Source: Ruegeria sp. HKCCD4315
GTDB lineage: Bacteria; Pseudomonadota; Alphaproteobacteria; Rhodobacterales; Rhodobacteraceae
Length of the DNA stretch: 64,000 nt
Direction: 5' to 3'
Assembly (NCBI RefSeq): GCF_013112245.1
Contig: NZ_WVRN01000001.1
Span: forward strand, 3,228,501-3,292,500
Each line of letters begins with the position of its first letter. The stretch's first letter is position 1. The notes beneath the pieces were generated by a model, which worked only from the letters and a program-made list of their open reading frames with translations, had not been told where the DNA came from and did no database searches. A program made the translations under genes and the position numbers. Positions 25,711 to 35,592 of this stretch are shown here, one piece after another.

Positions 25711-27198
25711 TTATTCAGACCAGCTGATCTGTGTCAGGTCGATCGCTGCTGTGGGGGCGTTTGCCCACAACCCCTGCACACCGGCCTTTGCGACGCCCAG
25801 CTTGGCCAATTGGAACAGATAGCCATTCACATAATCGGTTGAGATCAGACGCTGGGCCTCACCCAACAAACGGCTGCGTTCATCAGGATCGGTGGTGGCG
25901 TTCAGCGTATCCATCAGCGCCTGAAAATCGGAACTTTCATATTGGAAGTAGTAATCTGGCCGCGCATAGATTCCGATATCCATGGGTTCGGTATGGCTGA
26001 CAATCGTCAGCCCAAAGTCCTTGCCCCTGAACACCGATTCCAGCCATTGCGCCCATTCGACATTGATGATCTCGGCCGTAATGCCGACCTCGGCCAGTTG
26101 CGCGGCAACGATTTCACCGCCCCGGCGTGCATAAGACGGTGGCGGCAGGTGTAGTGTAGTTTCGAACCCGTTCTCAAAACCGGCCTCGGCAAGCAGCGCC
26201 TTGGCCTGTTCCGGGTCATATGCGGACTCGCCGGTCAAATCGACATAGGCCGGATGATGCGGTGCAAAATGGGTTCCAATCGGCGTGCCATAGCCAAACA
26301 TCGCTCCATCGATAATCGCCTGCCGGTCGATGGCATGAGCTACGGCCTGCCGGACAAGAATGTCGTCAAACGGCGGCTGTTTGTTGTTGGTTGACAGGAT
26401 CGTCTCGCCCTCGGTTGTACCGACCAGAACCTGAAAACGCGAATCGGCATCGAACTGCGGCAGGTTTTCCGGCGCCGGGAAGTTGTCGAATACGTCCACA
26501 TCCTCGGCCATCATCGCGGCAAAAGCGGCGGTTGGATCCGAGATAAACTTGAAGGTTGCAGTCTCTAACGCGGGCTGATCGCCCCAATACTCGGGGTTGC
26601 GGTTCAGCGTGATGCTGTCGCCCTGCACCCAGTTGCCAAAGGTGTAGGCCCCGGTGCCGACCGGGTTGGTCTTGATGTTTTCGATGCTGTCGGGCGCGAC
26701 AATGACCGCATCCCCCCAAGCCAGGTTGAACAGGAAATTGCCGTTTGGTTCCGAAAGAGTGACTTTGACAGTCAGTGGATCGACAACCTCAACGCTTTCA
26801 ATCCCGGCAAACAGCGCCTTCTGGGCGTTCGCGCTGTCTTCGGCTGTGGCGCGATCAAGGGTGAACTTGACGTCCTCGGCATCCATGGTTGTGCCGTCAT
26901 GGAAGGTCACACCATCGCGCAGCTTGAAGGTATAAACCGTACCATCGTCAGAAATCTCCCAGCTTTCAGCCAGGCCAGGCACGACAGAGCCATCGCCCAT
27001 GAACCGGGTCAGACCTTCGAAAATGTTTGTATAGACCACCGAGTCGATGGCCTGTGCCGCGGCGCTGGTCGGGTCCAGATGCGGGGGTTCAAGCTGCATC
27101 GCGATGGTGATGTCCGATTTTGCAAAAGCCTGCGAGGCAAACAGGCTGACGCCTACCGCCAAGGTCGACGCAAATGTCCGAAACATGAATTTTGTCAT
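25711..27198 (-). CDS. ABC importer periplasmic substrate-binding protein (family 5)
   Basis: The 495-residue protein has a signal peptide (cleavage near AFA-K). It shows the SBP_bac_5 layout: EPPHLDPTSAAAQAIDSVVYTNIFEGLTR, VPGLAESWEISDDGTVYTFKLRDGVTFHDG, and LVRQAVAHAIDRQAI. These proteins bind peptides, opines, glutathione-like or other small solutes; the ligand here is not deducible. ATG 27198 has GGGAGA eight bases upstream. It is the first gene of the importer, ligand-gated channel and aldehyde dehydrogenase run, divergent from panB. Confidence 0.92.
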   Translation of the reverse strand: MTKFMFRTFASTLAVGVSLFASQAFAKSDITIAMQLEPPHLDPTSAAAQAIDSVVYTNIFEGLTRFMGDGSVVPGLAESWEISDDGTVYTFKLRDGVTFHDGTTMDAEDVKFTLDRATAEDSANAQKALFAGIESVEVVDPLTVKVTLSEPNGNFLFNLAWGDAVIVAPDSIENIKTNPVGTGAYTFGNWVQGDSITLNRNPEYWGDQPALETATFKFISDPTAAFAAMMAEDVDVFDNFPAPENLPQFDADSRFQVLVGTTEGETILSTNNKQPPFDDILVRQAVAHAIDRQAIIDGAMFGYGTPIGTHFAPHHPAYVDLTGESAYDPEQAKALLAEAGFENGFETTLHLPPPSYARRGGEIVAAQLAEVGITAEIINVEWAQWLESVFRGKDFGLTIVSHTEPMDIGIYARPDYYFQYESSDFQALMDTLNATTDPDERSRLLGEAQRLISTDYVNGYLFQLAKLGVAKAGVQGLWANAPTAAIDLTQISWSE

Positions 27199-27368
27199 GT
27201 GAACTCTCCCTACTGAAACTGGTTGCACCCTTGTTTTCAGGGCCATTTTGAGACCAGTTTTCCTGTAAACCTGAGGTCAATCAAGGGAATGTTCGCGCAA
27301 CCGGGGTTTCTTTGGCCCTGTTCGGTCTGCTATGCCGCACTGCAACATAATACCTGCAGGAGCGACAC

Positions 27369-28208
27369 ATGAGCGCCACCGCCCGCAAGAAAGCCCCGAA
27401 TGCCGAGGATATTCGCGCCCAAAAAGGCGGCGCGCCTTTGGTCTCGCTAACCGCCTATACCACGCCCATGGCACGTCTGATGGATGCGCATTGCGACTTT
27501 GTTCTGGTGGGCGACAGCGTCGGCATGGTGCTGCACGGGCTTGAATCCACGCTGGGCGTTACGATGGAGATGATGATCCTGCACGGTCAGGCTGTATCGC
27601 GCGGATTGGACAAGGCGATGATGGTCGTCGACATGCCGTTTGGCAGCTACGAACATTCTCCGGCCGATGCCTTCCGGAATGCCGCGCGCCTTATGGCGGA
27701 AACAGGTGCTGGGGCCGTGAAACTGGAAGGTGGCGTCGAGATGGCTGAAACCATCCGCTTTCTGGTCAAGCGCGGCATCCCCGTGATGGCGCATATCGGG
27801 CTGACGCCACAATCGATCAACACGCTGGGTGGCTACAAGGTGCAGGGTCGTGCCGAGCAGGCAGAAGCCGTTATGGCAGATGCCCGCGCCGTGGCCAAGG
27901 CCGGTGCGTTTTCAGTCGTTCTGGAAAAAGTTCCCCAAGGACTGGCAGACCAGATCACCGAAGAGGTTGCGATCCCAACTATCGGAATCGGCGCATCCGC
28001 AGGCTGTGACGGGCAGATTCTGGTCGTGGACGACATGGTCGGCTTTTTCACCGCCTTCAAACCCAAGTTTGTCAAACGCTATGCCGAACTGGGCCCATTG
28101 GCCGAGGCTGCCATCGCGGAATACGCCGCCGAGGTGCGCTCACGGGCCTTCCCGGCAGACGAACACGTCTTTGCAGATCAGGCTCCGACCAAAGGGGCCA
28201 AAGCATGA
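27369..28208 (+). CDS. panB: 3-methyl-2-oxobutanoate hydroxymethyltransferase
   Basis: The 279-residue protein carries PanB signatures: [29 protein letters not shown], the metal-binding [14 protein letters not shown], and [11 protein letters not shown]. It transfers a one-carbon unit from 5,10-methylene-tetrahydrofolate to 2-oxoisovalerate, the first step of pantothenate synthesis. The start has AGGAG about eight bases upstream. It overlaps panC by ATGA, forming the usual panBC operon. Confidence 0.97.
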   Translation: MSATARKKAPNAEDIRAQKGGAPLVSLTAYTTPMARLMDAHCDFVLVGDSVGMVLHGLESTLGVTMEMMILHGQAVSRGLDKAMMVVDMPFGSYEHSPADAFRNAARLMAETGAGAVKLEGGVEMAETIRFLVKRGIPVMAHIGLTPQSINTLGGYKVQGRAEQAEAVMADARAVAKAGAFSVVLEKVPQGLADQITEEVAIPTIGIGASAGCDGQILVVDDMVGFFTAFKPKFVKRYAELGPLAEAAIAEYAAEVRSRAFPADEHVFADQAPTKGAKA

Positions 28209-29056
28209 CCGCGCCGATTTTGCGGTCTCTGGCAGAGCTGCGCGCCAACACCACTGAATGGCACCGCAATGGCGATGCGATCGGCGTGGTTCCGACCATG
28301 GGTGCGCTGCACGAAGGGCATTTGTCGCTGGCGCAGGCCGCAAAGGAAGGGTGTGACCGGGTCATCGTGACGATCTTTGTGAACCCCAAACAGTTCAACA
28401 ACCCCGAAGATCTGGCAAATTACCCCCGCACTGAACATGAAGACGCCAAAAAACTGTCCCCTTACGGCGTGGACGCGATCTATGTACCGGACCCGCAGGA
28501 AGTCTATCCTGACGGCTTTTCCACCACGGTTTCTGTCTCTGGCCTGACCGATATGATGGAAGGCCCTTTCCGTCCAGGCCATTTCGAGGGCGTAGCCACC
28601 GTTGTCGCCAAGCTGTTTCTCCAAACGCAAGCAGATCGAGCCTATTTCGGGGAAAAAGACTACCAACAGCTGCTGGTTGTCCGGCGCATGGCCCGTGATT
28701 TGGACATTCCAATCGAGGTGATCGGCTGCCCGACTGTGCGCGAGCCTTCTGGGCTGGCGATGTCGTCCCGCAACCTTCTGCTTTCCCCTGATGGGCTAAA
28801 AATCGCAGAACATATGAACAAGGTCATGCAACAGGTCGCACAAAACCTGGCAGAGGGCGGTGATTTCGCAACTCTGGCGCAAGATGCCAAAGCGCGCTTG
28901 CTGGCCGCCGGGTTTTCAGAGGTCGAATACGTGGACCTGCGCTGCGCCGAGACGCTGGAAAGCCTGCCCAGTGCCAGCAGGCCAGCCCGCCTGTTCGTAA
29001 CTGCATGGGCCGATGGCGTTCGTCTGATCGATAATATCCCGGTTGATCCAGCCTGA
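28205..29056 (+). CDS. panC: Pantoate-beta-alanine ligase
   Basis: The 283-residue protein has the HIGH-type motif [13 protein letters not shown] near residue 30, [32 protein letters not shown] and SSRNLLLS. It condenses pantoate with beta-alanine using ATP to make pantothenate, the CoA precursor. It follows panB with a four-base overlap. The last 69 bases before glpK show no terminator. Confidence 0.97.
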   Translation: MTAPILRSLAELRANTTEWHRNGDAIGVVPTMGALHEGHLSLAQAAKEGCDRVIVTIFVNPKQFNNPEDLANYPRTEHEDAKKLSPYGVDAIYVPDPQEVYPDGFSTTVSVSGLTDMMEGPFRPGHFEGVATVVAKLFLQTQADRAYFGEKDYQQLLVVRRMARDLDIPIEVIGCPTVREPSGLAMSSRNLLLSPDGLKIAEHMNKVMQQVAQNLAEGGDFATLAQDAKARLLAAGFSEVEYVDLRCAETLESLPSASRPARLFVTAWADGVRLIDNIPVDPA

Positions 29057-29125
29057 TTTCTGCTCTGGCCCCTGCGCCATTGTTTGCGCTAAAGTCCCGC
29101 GAAACGAGACCGGGGGAGAGCGGAC

Positions 29126-30604
29126 ATGACCTATATTCTGGCAATCGATCAGGGCACCACGTCCTCGCGCGCCATACTGTTTGATGCGCAAATGCAGCCG
29201 GTTGGCACCGCACAGCAAGAGTTCCCTCAGCACTTCCCGCAAGAAGGTTGGGTTGAACATGACCCCGAAGATATCTGGTCCAGTGTTTTGCACGTGTGCC
29301 GCGAGGTGATGGAAACCACCGGCATTTCCGCCGATCAGATCGCCGGGATCGGGATCACCAACCAGCGTGAGACGACCGTCGTCTGGGACAAACACACCGG
29401 CAAAGCGATCCACAACGCCATCGTCTGGCAGGACCGCCGCACCGCCGATATCTGCGCACGCTACAAACAGGCCGGGTGCGAGGATGACGTCACCGCCCAA
29501 ACCGGATTGCTGCTGGACCCATATTTCTCGGGCACCAAGGTGAAATGGCTGTTGGATACCGTTTCGGGCGCGTGTGAGAGGGCCGATGCCGGAGAGTTGC
29601 TGTTTGGCACGATCGACAGTTTCCTGATCTGGCGACTGACCGAAGGCCGTGTCCATGCCACAGATGCCACCAATGCCGCCCGCACCCTTTTGTTTGACAT
29701 CCACAAAGGCACATGGAGCGCCGAGATTTGCGACCTGCTGGATGTACCCCTGACCATCTTGCCTGACGTACTTGATTGCGCTGCGGATTTCGGCTCCACC
29801 ACTTTATTCGGGGGCGACATTCCTATTTTGGGCGTTGCGGGAGACCAGCAGGCCGCCACAATCGGGCAGGCCTGTTTCCAGCCGGGCATGATGAAATCCA
29901 CATATGGCACGGGCTGCTTTGCGTTGCTGAACACGGGCGCGCAGCCGGTTCAGTCGAAAAACCGCCTGTTGACGACCGTTGCCTATCAGTTGGATGGACA
30001 GCGCACCTATGCGCTGGAAGGATCGATCTTTATCGCCGGGGCAGCCGTGCAATGGCTGCGCGACGCACTGCAGATCATCGACTCGGCACCTCAAAGCGGT
30101 GATCTTGCCGCTCAGGCAGATCCGAACCAACATGTCATTCTTGTGCCTGCCTTTACCGGATTGGGCGCACCTTATTGGAAACCCGATTGCCGTGGCGCGA
30201 TGTTCGGGTTGACCCGTGGCTCGGGCCGGGCCGAAATCGCGCGCGCCACGCTGGAAAGCATCGCATTCCAAACCCGTGACCTGTGGCATGCCATGCAGGG
30301 CGACTGGGGGGCAGACACCAATGTCATCTTGCGCGTCGACGGCGGGATGAGTGCGTCTGACTGGACCATGCAGGGCCTGTCGAACTGTCTGGGCGCGCCG
30401 GTGGATCGTCCGGTGATGCAGGAAACAACTGCATTGGGGGCCGCATGGCTGGCTGGCATGAAGGCCGGTGTTTATCCCGATCAAGATGGGTTTGCTGAAA
30501 CATGGCGGCTGGACACACGGTTTGAGCCAAAAATGGCGCAGGACGACCGCGATGCGGCCTATGCCCGCTGGCAACGCGCAGTACAGGCCGCAATGGCGTT
30601 TTGA
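29126..30604 (+). CDS. glpK: Glycerol kinase
   Basis: The 492-residue protein has the FGGY-kinase phosphate motif [15 protein letters not shown] at the N-terminus, [27 protein letters not shown], and the C-terminal [14 protein letters not shown] and [11 protein letters not shown]. It phosphorylates glycerol to glycerol-3-phosphate. GGGGGAGAG precedes the ATG. No glpF or glpD is adjacent; ugpQ elsewhere in the window feeds the same metabolite pool. Confidence 0.95.
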   Translation: MTYILAIDQGTTSSRAILFDAQMQPVGTAQQEFPQHFPQEGWVEHDPEDIWSSVLHVCREVMETTGISADQIAGIGITNQRETTVVWDKHTGKAIHNAIVWQDRRTADICARYKQAGCEDDVTAQTGLLLDPYFSGTKVKWLLDTVSGACERADAGELLFGTIDSFLIWRLTEGRVHATDATNAARTLLFDIHKGTWSAEICDLLDVPLTILPDVLDCAADFGSTTLFGGDIPILGVAGDQQAATIGQACFQPGMMKSTYGTGCFALLNTGAQPVQSKNRLLTTVAYQLDGQRTYALEGSIFIAGAAVQWLRDALQIIDSAPQSGDLAAQADPNQHVILVPAFTGLGAPYWKPDCRGAMFGLTRGSGRAEIARATLESIAFQTRDLWHAMQGDWGADTNVILRVDGGMSASDWTMQGLSNCLGAPVDRPVMQETTALGAAWLAGMKAGVYPDQDGFAETWRLDTRFEPKMAQDDRDAAYARWQRAVQAAMAF

Positions 30605-30682
30605 TCCATAGAATTGTTTTCCGAAACATGTCTGCGCCGCTGGCGTGGGCTGACTTGCAACGCAATCCCTGCAGGAAACGCT

Positions 30683-31252
30683 ATGACGTCTTTTGAAGTC
30701 CTCACTCCTGACAACGCACCCGAAGACGCGAAGCCATTCCTGGACAAGGCCAAAGCAGACTACGGGGTGATTCCGAATTTGCAGGGCGTTATGGCGCTGT
30801 CCCCACAGTTGCTTAAGACCCACCTGGATTGTCTGGACGAGTTTGCCAAAACAACACTGACGGCGGCAGAGCAGCAAGTGGTGTATCTGACCGTGAATTT
30901 CGAGAACAACTGCGAGTATTGCGTCCCGTGGCACACAAAATTGGCGCGAATGGCCGGGCTGACGCCTGATGCTGTGGAAAGCCTGCGCTCTGGCGACACA
31001 CTGCCCGACGAAAAGCTCAATGCGCTGCATGAATTCACCAAATCCATGGTACGCACCCGGGGCAGCATCGCGCCAGCCGACCTGAATAAATTTCTGGCCG
31101 CCGGATACACTCAGCAAAACGCGCTAGAGGTTGTTTTGGGCATCGCAAACAAGGTCGTCAGCAACTACACGGCCGCATTGACGGAAGTGCCGCTGGACAG
31201 CGCTGTGGAACGGTTCGAATGGCGAAAGCCTTCTTTAAGGGCAAGGCCATAG
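30683..31252 (+). CDS. AhpD-like carboxymuconolactone decarboxylase family protein
   Basis: The 189-residue helical protein has the AhpD-type redox motif C-E-Y-C-x(3)-H (Cys77, Cys80, His84) preceded by EQQVVYLTVNFENN. This supports peroxidase-type thiol chemistry rather than lactone decarboxylation. The redox partner is unknown. I chose ATG 30683 with AGGA upstream over an ATG at 30614. It lies 78 bases after glpK. Confidence 0.82.
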   Translation: MTSFEVLTPDNAPEDAKPFLDKAKADYGVIPNLQGVMALSPQLLKTHLDCLDEFAKTTLTAAEQQVVYLTVNFENNCEYCVPWHTKLARMAGLTPDAVESLRSGDTLPDEKLNALHEFTKSMVRTRGSIAPADLNKFLAAGYTQQNALEVVLGIANKVVSNYTAALTEVPLDSAVERFEWRKPSLRARP

Positions 31253-31335
31253 GGCATCACGGGCTGCTTGCCGACCTTTTCCGTAAGTGTAGGCGACGCA
31301 GCAGATTACACTCGGTCACACCAAGCCAGCGCGGT

Positions 31336-31812
31336 CTAACTGTGATCCTTCAAAAGCCGCTGCTTCTGACGTGACCAATCGCGCTTGGCCTGCGTCTCAC
31401 GCTTGTCATGAATCTTTTTACCTTTGGCGATGCCGATTTTAATCTTCGCCCGACCCTTGTGGTTGAAATACAGGACCAGCGGCACCAGCGTCATCCCCTT
31501 GCGCTGCGTCGCATTCCACAGGTTCGACAATTCCTTGCGTGACACCAACAGCTTACGACGACGACGTTCTTCGTGCTTGAACACCTTGGCCTGCTCGTAA
31601 GGCGCAATATAGCTATTAATCAGCCACAGTTCCCCGTCGTCGACCGAAGCATAGCTTTCCGCAATGTTCGACCCGCCAGCACGCAGGGACTTGACCTCGG
31701 ACCCTTCCAATACAATACCGCACTCGATATCCTCTTCGATCGCGTAATCGAAGCGGGCGCGCCGGTTTTCGGCGATTACCTTGTAATTCGGGTCTGTCTT
31801 CTGCTTGGCCAT
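31336..31812 (-). CDS. smpB: SsrA-binding protein SmpB
   Basis: The 158-residue protein has the SmpB core ([33 protein letters not shown], then the basic C-terminal [20 protein letters not shown]). It carries tmRNA to stalled ribosomes for trans-translation. The tmRNA gene itself is not in the window. arfB, another ribosome-rescue factor, is 3.2 kb away on the same strand. Confidence 0.97.
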   Translation of the reverse strand: MAKQKTDPNYKVIAENRRARFDYAIEEDIECGIVLEGSEVKSLRAGGSNIAESYASVDDGELWLINSYIAPYEQAKVFKHEERRRRKLLVSRKELSNLWNATQRKGMTLVPLVLYFNHKGRAKIKIGIAKGKKIHDKRETQAKRDWSRQKQRLLKDHS

Positions 31813-31870
31813 GACGCGTTGATTTAGGCGGCTTGCGCCGACCTTGCAAGGCAGGGTTTTCCCAACTGCA

Positions 31871-32413
31871 TCAGGATTTGGCAGAAATGATCAGATCAGG
31901 GCCAAAAATCGTGTCAGCATATTTGTGCAGATAGATCTTTAGCCATGGCGTGAAACGATCCGGGTGACGGGTTACTTCTGCCAGAAGATCATGATAGTCG
32001 ATCCAGCGGATATCCATAACTTCGTCAGGGTTAGGGTCGATCTTTAGCTGCCCGCGAACATGGGCCAGAAAGACGTCGACAACTTCGTTTTCAACCATGT
32101 TGTTGCCGACATCCGCGTGGTACTCCAGACGGTGCCGGTATTCTGGATAGAGACCGGTTATCCCAAGCTCTTCACGCAAACGGCGCACCGCACAGGTCGA
32201 CGAGCTTTCATCCCAATCCGGATGCGTGCAACAGGTATTCGCCCACAGGCCGGGCGTGTGGTATTTGCCCATTGCGCGACGTTGCAGCAGAATTTCCGTT
32301 CCGCGCACAACAAACACGGACACAGCCTTGTGCTTGAGCCCTTTTTCATGCGCTTCGAGCTTGTCCACAGGGGTCAATTCGCCGTCGACCCAGGCCGGGA
32401 TCATGATTCCCAT
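31871..32413 (-). CDS. idi: Isopentenyl-diphosphate delta-isomerase, type I
   Basis: The 180-residue NUDIX-fold protein has N-T-C-C-T-H-P (59-65) supplying the catalytic Cys and the [14 protein letters not shown]-type helix. [19 protein letters not shown] carries the catalytic Glu. It interconverts IPP and DMAPP for isoprenoid synthesis. ATG 32413 follows AGGAG by seven bases. It precedes smpB by 58 bases on the same strand. Confidence 0.94.
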   Translation of the reverse strand: MGIMIPAWVDGELTPVDKLEAHEKGLKHKAVSVFVVRGTEILLQRRAMGKYHTPGLWANTCCTHPDWDESSSTCAVRRLREELGITGLYPEYRHRLEYHADVGNNMVENEVVDVFLAHVRGQLKIDPNPDEVMDIRWIDYHDLLAEVTRHPDRFTPWLKIYLHKYADTIFGPDLIISAKS

Positions 32414-32554
32414 CTGTCCTCTCCTGCTGCCAGTCCATTTACCGGGCGGTTGTTGTGAGTTTAGCTGCCGCCGGATCGGTCTGGCTGTGCGACGGGTGGA
32501 AACCACCTGTCTGATACCAAAGTGGCCGTGATTTGCCCCGGCATCAATCGCACG

Positions 32555-32579
32555 AAAGGCCGCAGGGGCTGCGGCCTTT
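32555..32579 (-). terminator. Terminator of the cytochrome c gene
   Basis: AAAGGCCGCAG (32555-32565) and CTGCGGCCTTT (32569-32579) form a perfect 11-bp stem with a three-base loop, 32 bases after the cytochrome stop on the minus strand. The Ts on the exit side are mostly within the stem, so efficiency is uncertain. Confidence 0.65.
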
Positions 32580-32611
32580 GGTCCTTGTGCTGTTGCACCT
32601 TGCGTTACGGC

Positions 32612-33025
32612 TTATTCGCCCGAAACGCTGACGATATAGGCATAGACGTCTTCGGCGCCTTTTTTCAGCTTGAAGGTCATTTTCGACTTGGCCGCAGTGT
32701 CATCCAGATAGGATTTCAGGAAAGCTTTGGGATCTTGCGAGTATTCGACAAAGGTCGTCTCGTCCCAAACCAGACCTTTTTCACCTGCAGCAACGATGCT
32801 GTCACCGTATTTGAAGCCCTCATATGTGCCAGCAGTGCGGCCAGCGATGCCATACAGGTTCGGGCCAGTCTTACCGCCTTTGACAATCACTTCGCCTTCC
32901 GGGTCAGCGATCAGGTGGCAGGACTTGCATTTGTTGAAGGCTTTCTTACCGGCTTCGGCATCGCCTTCAGCATAGGCGGGCAGGGCCAGAAGGCCGACAA
33001 TTGCGGTAGCGAGGATGCGATTCAT
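32612..33025 (-). CDS. Cytochrome c2/c550-type electron carrier
   Basis: The 137-residue precursor has a signal peptide (to about residue 19, AYA-E) and one heme site C33-K-S-C-H37. G-P-N-L-Y-G-I-A-G-R and a Met ligand near the C-terminus (S-K-M-T-F) follow. Size and motifs fit class I cytochrome c2/c550, a soluble periplasmic carrier between the bc1 complex and oxidases or reductases. GGAG precedes ATG 33025. It appears monocistronic, with a terminator at 32555. Confidence 0.92.
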   Translation of the reverse strand: MNRILATAIVGLLALPAYAEGDAEAGKKAFNKCKSCHLIADPEGEVIVKGGKTGPNLYGIAGRTAGTYEGFKYGDSIVAAGEKGLVWDETTFVEYSQDPKAFLKSYLDDTAAKSKMTFKLKKGAEDVYAYIVSVSGE

Positions 33026-33138
33026 AGCTATTGCTCCGATACAAATTTGCTGCACCGAATGGACCTTCGGCGCAAAAAAGAGTCAACGCGCAGATTGCCG
33101 CGCAGGCCTACTGTGCCACTGCGACAAAAGGGATGTCC

Positions 33139-34155
33139 TTAACTTATGTCATGTACCCTGGACCAGCAGGGCAAAAGGTCGCCTGCGGCCGGAGTCGCCA
33201 GATAAACCGCCCGCGCAATGGCCCGTGCCAGACAAACCGAAGCAGCGTGACCAATCAGCCCCAGCTCCGCTTCGGTTGACAAGGGTCGCACACCGGTGCT
33301 GGTGGCAAACACCAGATCGCCGTCGCCCGGTGTATGGGCGGGCACAATTGCACGGGCAATGCCGTCATGGGCGGCAACGGCCATCCGCTGACATTGGGGC
33401 TTGGTCAAGGCTGCATCGGTTGCGACGACGGCAATGGTAGTATTTGTTTTGCTCGGGTCTGCGGATTTCATCGCCTGCGCCTTGCGGCTGGCCTGCGGCG
33501 CACCAAGAGCTGCATTGGGATCAGGCCCTAAACCACCGAACTCATCACCCATTTCAAACGATGCCGCCCAGAAGTGTTGATCCCCAGGTGTTGTCACACT
33601 GCCCAGCGGATTGGCGGCAACCAGCGCGCCAACAGTGACGCCACTGTCCAGAACACACGAAGCAGAGCCCAGCCCGCCCTTTTGCATCGCAGCCAAGGCT
33701 CCGGTGCCGGCGCCTGCTGAGCCGAGATCGAATTGGTCCGACGCTGCCTCGTACGCTGTGCGACCCAAGGCACGATAGGGGTTTTCAACCCAGTTTTTGT
33801 CACCACCGTTGAGCAAATCAAACAGGATCGCGCCCGGAACTATGGGCACAGTGACGTCGCCGACCGGATAACCCAGCCCCCTTTTGCGCAGCCCGTCTGA
33901 GACGCCGGAACAGGCATCCAGTCCAAAGGCAGAGCCGCCAGACAATACAATCGCATCCACATGTGTCACGGCTTTGTCTGGTGCAAGAAGATCGGTTTCG
34001 CGCGTCCCGGGTGCGCCCCCCATCACATGGACCGAAGCCACAAACGGAGCCTGCGCCGTCAAAACTGTCGCGCCGGATTTCAGCGTGTCGTCCTGCGCGT
34101 TGCCGACCATCAGGCCGGGGATATCGGTGATCAGGTTTTTGGGTCCGGGGGTCAT
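33139..34155 (-). CDS. P1 family peptidase (DmpA/S58-type)
   Basis: The 338-residue protein resembles the DmpA/S58 self-processing amidases. It starts ITDIPGLMVGNAQD and contains VLSGGSAFGLDACSGV and VTVGALVAANPLGSV. The segment before GLGSASCVLDSGVTVGALVA matches the region where these enzymes autocleave before a nucleophilic Ser/Thr; I did not identify the exact residue. Substrates may be N-terminal D- or beta-amino acyl bonds, unknown here. No signal peptide is visible. Confidence 0.85.
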   Translation of the reverse strand: MTPGPKNLITDIPGLMVGNAQDDTLKSGATVLTAQAPFVASVHVMGGAPGTRETDLLAPDKAVTHVDAIVLSGGSAFGLDACSGVSDGLRKRGLGYPVGDVTVPIVPGAILFDLLNGGDKNWVENPYRALGRTAYEAASDQFDLGSAGAGTGALAAMQKGGLGSASCVLDSGVTVGALVAANPLGSVTTPGDQHFWAASFEMGDEFGGLGPDPNAALGAPQASRKAQAMKSADPSKTNTTIAVVATDAALTKPQCQRMAVAAHDGIARAIVPAHTPGDGDLVFATSTGVRPLSTEAELGLIGHAASVCLARAIARAVYLATPAAGDLLPCWSRVHDIS

Positions 34156-34178
34156 TTTTTGCTTCGATGTTCAGGCCG

Positions 34179-34211
34179 AAAAGCGCGCAAGCGCGCTGCC
34201 TCCGGCGGAGG
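34179..34211 (-). terminator. Paired hairpins after the SDR gene
   Basis: Read on the minus strand, AGCGCGC (34197-34191) and GCGCGCT (34188-34182) form a 7-bp stem with a TT loop followed by four Ts (to 34179). This is a reasonable terminator 40 bases after the SDR stop. Next to it CCTCCGGCGGAGG (34199-34211) forms a second short stem, followed on the plus strand by TATTTTT. Confidence 0.65.
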
Positions 34212-34230
34212 TATTTTTGGCCAGATGAAG
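34208..34230. repeat. Dispersed 23-bp 3'-end element, copy A
   Basis: This 23-base sequence runs GAGGTAT ... GCCAGATGAAG and matches 21 of 23 bases of copy B at 43061-43083. Read on the minus strand it begins seven bases after the SDR stop codon, in the same orientation relative to its gene as copy B. It abuts hairpins. It may be a genome-wide 3'-end element of this lineage. Confidence 0.75.
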
Positions 34231-34236
34231 AGCGGA

Positions 34237-34983
34237 TCAGATGCAGCGGCCACCGTCAACCTCAAGCGCTGTACCCGTAATCATGCTGGCCTCGTCCGAG
34301 CAGAGGAAACAGGCAGCATTGGCCATGTCTTCTGGTGTGGAGAAGCGGCCCAGCGGGATGGTCGATAGGAATTTGGCGCGAATCTCGGGCGTGTCTTCGC
34401 CCATGAAGGATTTCAGCAGCGGTGTTTCTCCGGCAACCGGGCAGATCGCGTTTACACGCACACCGGTCGGGGCAAGTTCCACGGCCATGGTCTTGGTTGC
34501 CGTGATCATCCAGCCTTTTGAGGCGTTATACCAGTTCAGGTTGGGACGCGGGGATAACCCAGCCGTTGAGGCCACGTTCAGGATCGCACCTGCCCCGCGT
34601 GCTTTCATCGCCGGAACAAAGGCGCGGGCGGTCAGATAGACCGATTTCATGTTTACATTGAACACGCGGTCGAAATCGTCTTCGGCGACATCTTCGAGCG
34701 GGGTCGGCAAATGCGTGACACCTGCGTTGTTCACCAGAATGTCCAGATCTTCGAACTGACGCCTTGCGGTATCTGCCATGGCTTGAACCGAAGCCCCGTC
34801 TGCAACGTCAACCTGGTGTCCGATTGCCCGTTCTCCGAGTGTGTTCGCAAGATCCAGCGCCGCTTCGCCATTGATATCCGCGATCATGACGCGCGCGCCT
34901 TCGTCAAGGAATTTCTGCACGATCCCTGCGCCGAACCCGGATGCGCCACCGGTGACAATTGCGGTTTTTCCCTCCAGCCTCAT
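34237..34983 (-). CDS. Short-chain dehydrogenase/reductase
   Basis: The 248-residue protein has the SDR cofactor motif T-G-G-A-S-G-F-G (11-18), Asp37-type adenine contact (ADINGE), NNAG, and the catalytic Ser-Tyr-x3-Lys (VASTAG; WYNASKGW). It ends EVDGGRCI. The Asp favours NAD(H). Substrate is unknown; annotations such as glucose or 3-oxoacyl reductase would be guesses. ATG 34983 follows AGGAGGG by seven bases. Confidence 0.9.
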   Translation of the reverse strand: MRLEGKTAIVTGGASGFGAGIVQKFLDEGARVMIADINGEAALDLANTLGERAIGHQVDVADGASVQAMADTARRQFEDLDILVNNAGVTHLPTPLEDVAEDDFDRVFNVNMKSVYLTARAFVPAMKARGAGAILNVASTAGLSPRPNLNWYNASKGWMITATKTMAVELAPTGVRVNAICPVAGETPLLKSFMGEDTPEIRAKFLSTIPLGRFSTPEDMANAACFLCSDEASMITGTALEVDGGRCI

Positions 34984-35040
34984 GGCGTTGCCCTCCTGCC
35001 TATCAGGGGCAGAGTAACAACGCATCGAAAAGATGCCAGA

Positions 35041-35460
35041 TCATTCTTCCGAGACCTTGCCCCGCAGTGCTTTGACGTCGCCGCGCGCCTTCTTGGCCGC
35101 CAACCTGCGCTTGACCGACCCGTAGGTCGGCTTGGTGGCAATGCGCCGTTTGGGTTTGACGAGCGCGCGGGTGATCAGTTCGGCCAGCCGAGCGCGCGCG
35201 ATTTCACGGTTTCGGGCCTGAGAACGGGTTTCTTCACATTGGATGATGATTGCGCCCTCTTTGGTCCAGCGCCGCCCGGCCAGCCGTTTCAAGCGGCTCT
35301 TGACCGGATCCGGCAAAGAGGGGGAGCGCGTTGCTTCGAACCGCAGTTCAACAGCCGTGGAGACCTTGTTGACGTTCTGCCCACCGGGACCGGAAGAACG
35401 GACAAAGCTTTCGGTCATTTCCCAGTCTTGCAGGATGATATCGTCGGTGATGCGCAACAT
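35041..35460 (-). CDS. arfB: Alternative ribosome-rescue factor / peptidyl-tRNA hydrolase ArfB
   Basis: The 139-residue protein has the release-factor motif G-P-G-G-Q-N-V-N-K (24-32) near the N-terminus and a very basic C-terminal tail (KKARGDVKALRGKVSEE). That tail would enter the mRNA channel of stalled ribosomes. It hydrolyses peptidyl-tRNA on stalled ribosomes. I chose ATG 35460. A strong terminator hairpin lies 35 bases upstream, so arfB probably has its own promoter or relies on read-through. Confidence 0.92.
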   Translation of the reverse strand: MLRITDDIILQDWEMTESFVRSSGPGGQNVNKVSTAVELRFEATRSPSLPDPVKSRLKRLAGRRWTKEGAIIIQCEETRSQARNREIARARLAELITRALVKPKRRIATKPTYGSVKRRLAAKKARGDVKALRGKVSEE

Positions 35461-35494
35461 GGGCCCGACCTTACATGGCACGGGTGGAAACAGA

Positions 35495-35522
35495 AAGGGC
35501 CGCCCCTTTTGGGACGGCCCTT
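35495..35522 (-). terminator. Strong hairpin terminator between the mini-ORF and arfB
   Basis: AAGGGCCG-C-CCC (35495-35506) pairs with GGG-A-CGGCCCTT (35511-35522), a 12-bp stem with one mismatch and a four-base loop. On the minus strand it ends in CCCTTTCTGTTT. It would close a transcript carrying the mini-ORF at 35593-35649. Confidence 0.7.
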
Positions 35523-35592
35523 CGAAAGTTAAGGAGGTCGGGTCGGTTAGATCAATCGACCAGCCGGAGCGAACGCCCCGCCAAGGGCTGCC

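Noticed and set aside
29804..31117. Long antisense frame (437 codons) across glpK and the AhpD-like gene
   Set aside because: It lies opposite two genes with clear family motifs, has no ribosome-binding site and its composition is that of a GC-rich shadow frame.
31253..31335. tmRNA gene next to smpB
   Set aside because: No tRNA-like acceptor end or tag-peptide frame is visible in this short gap.
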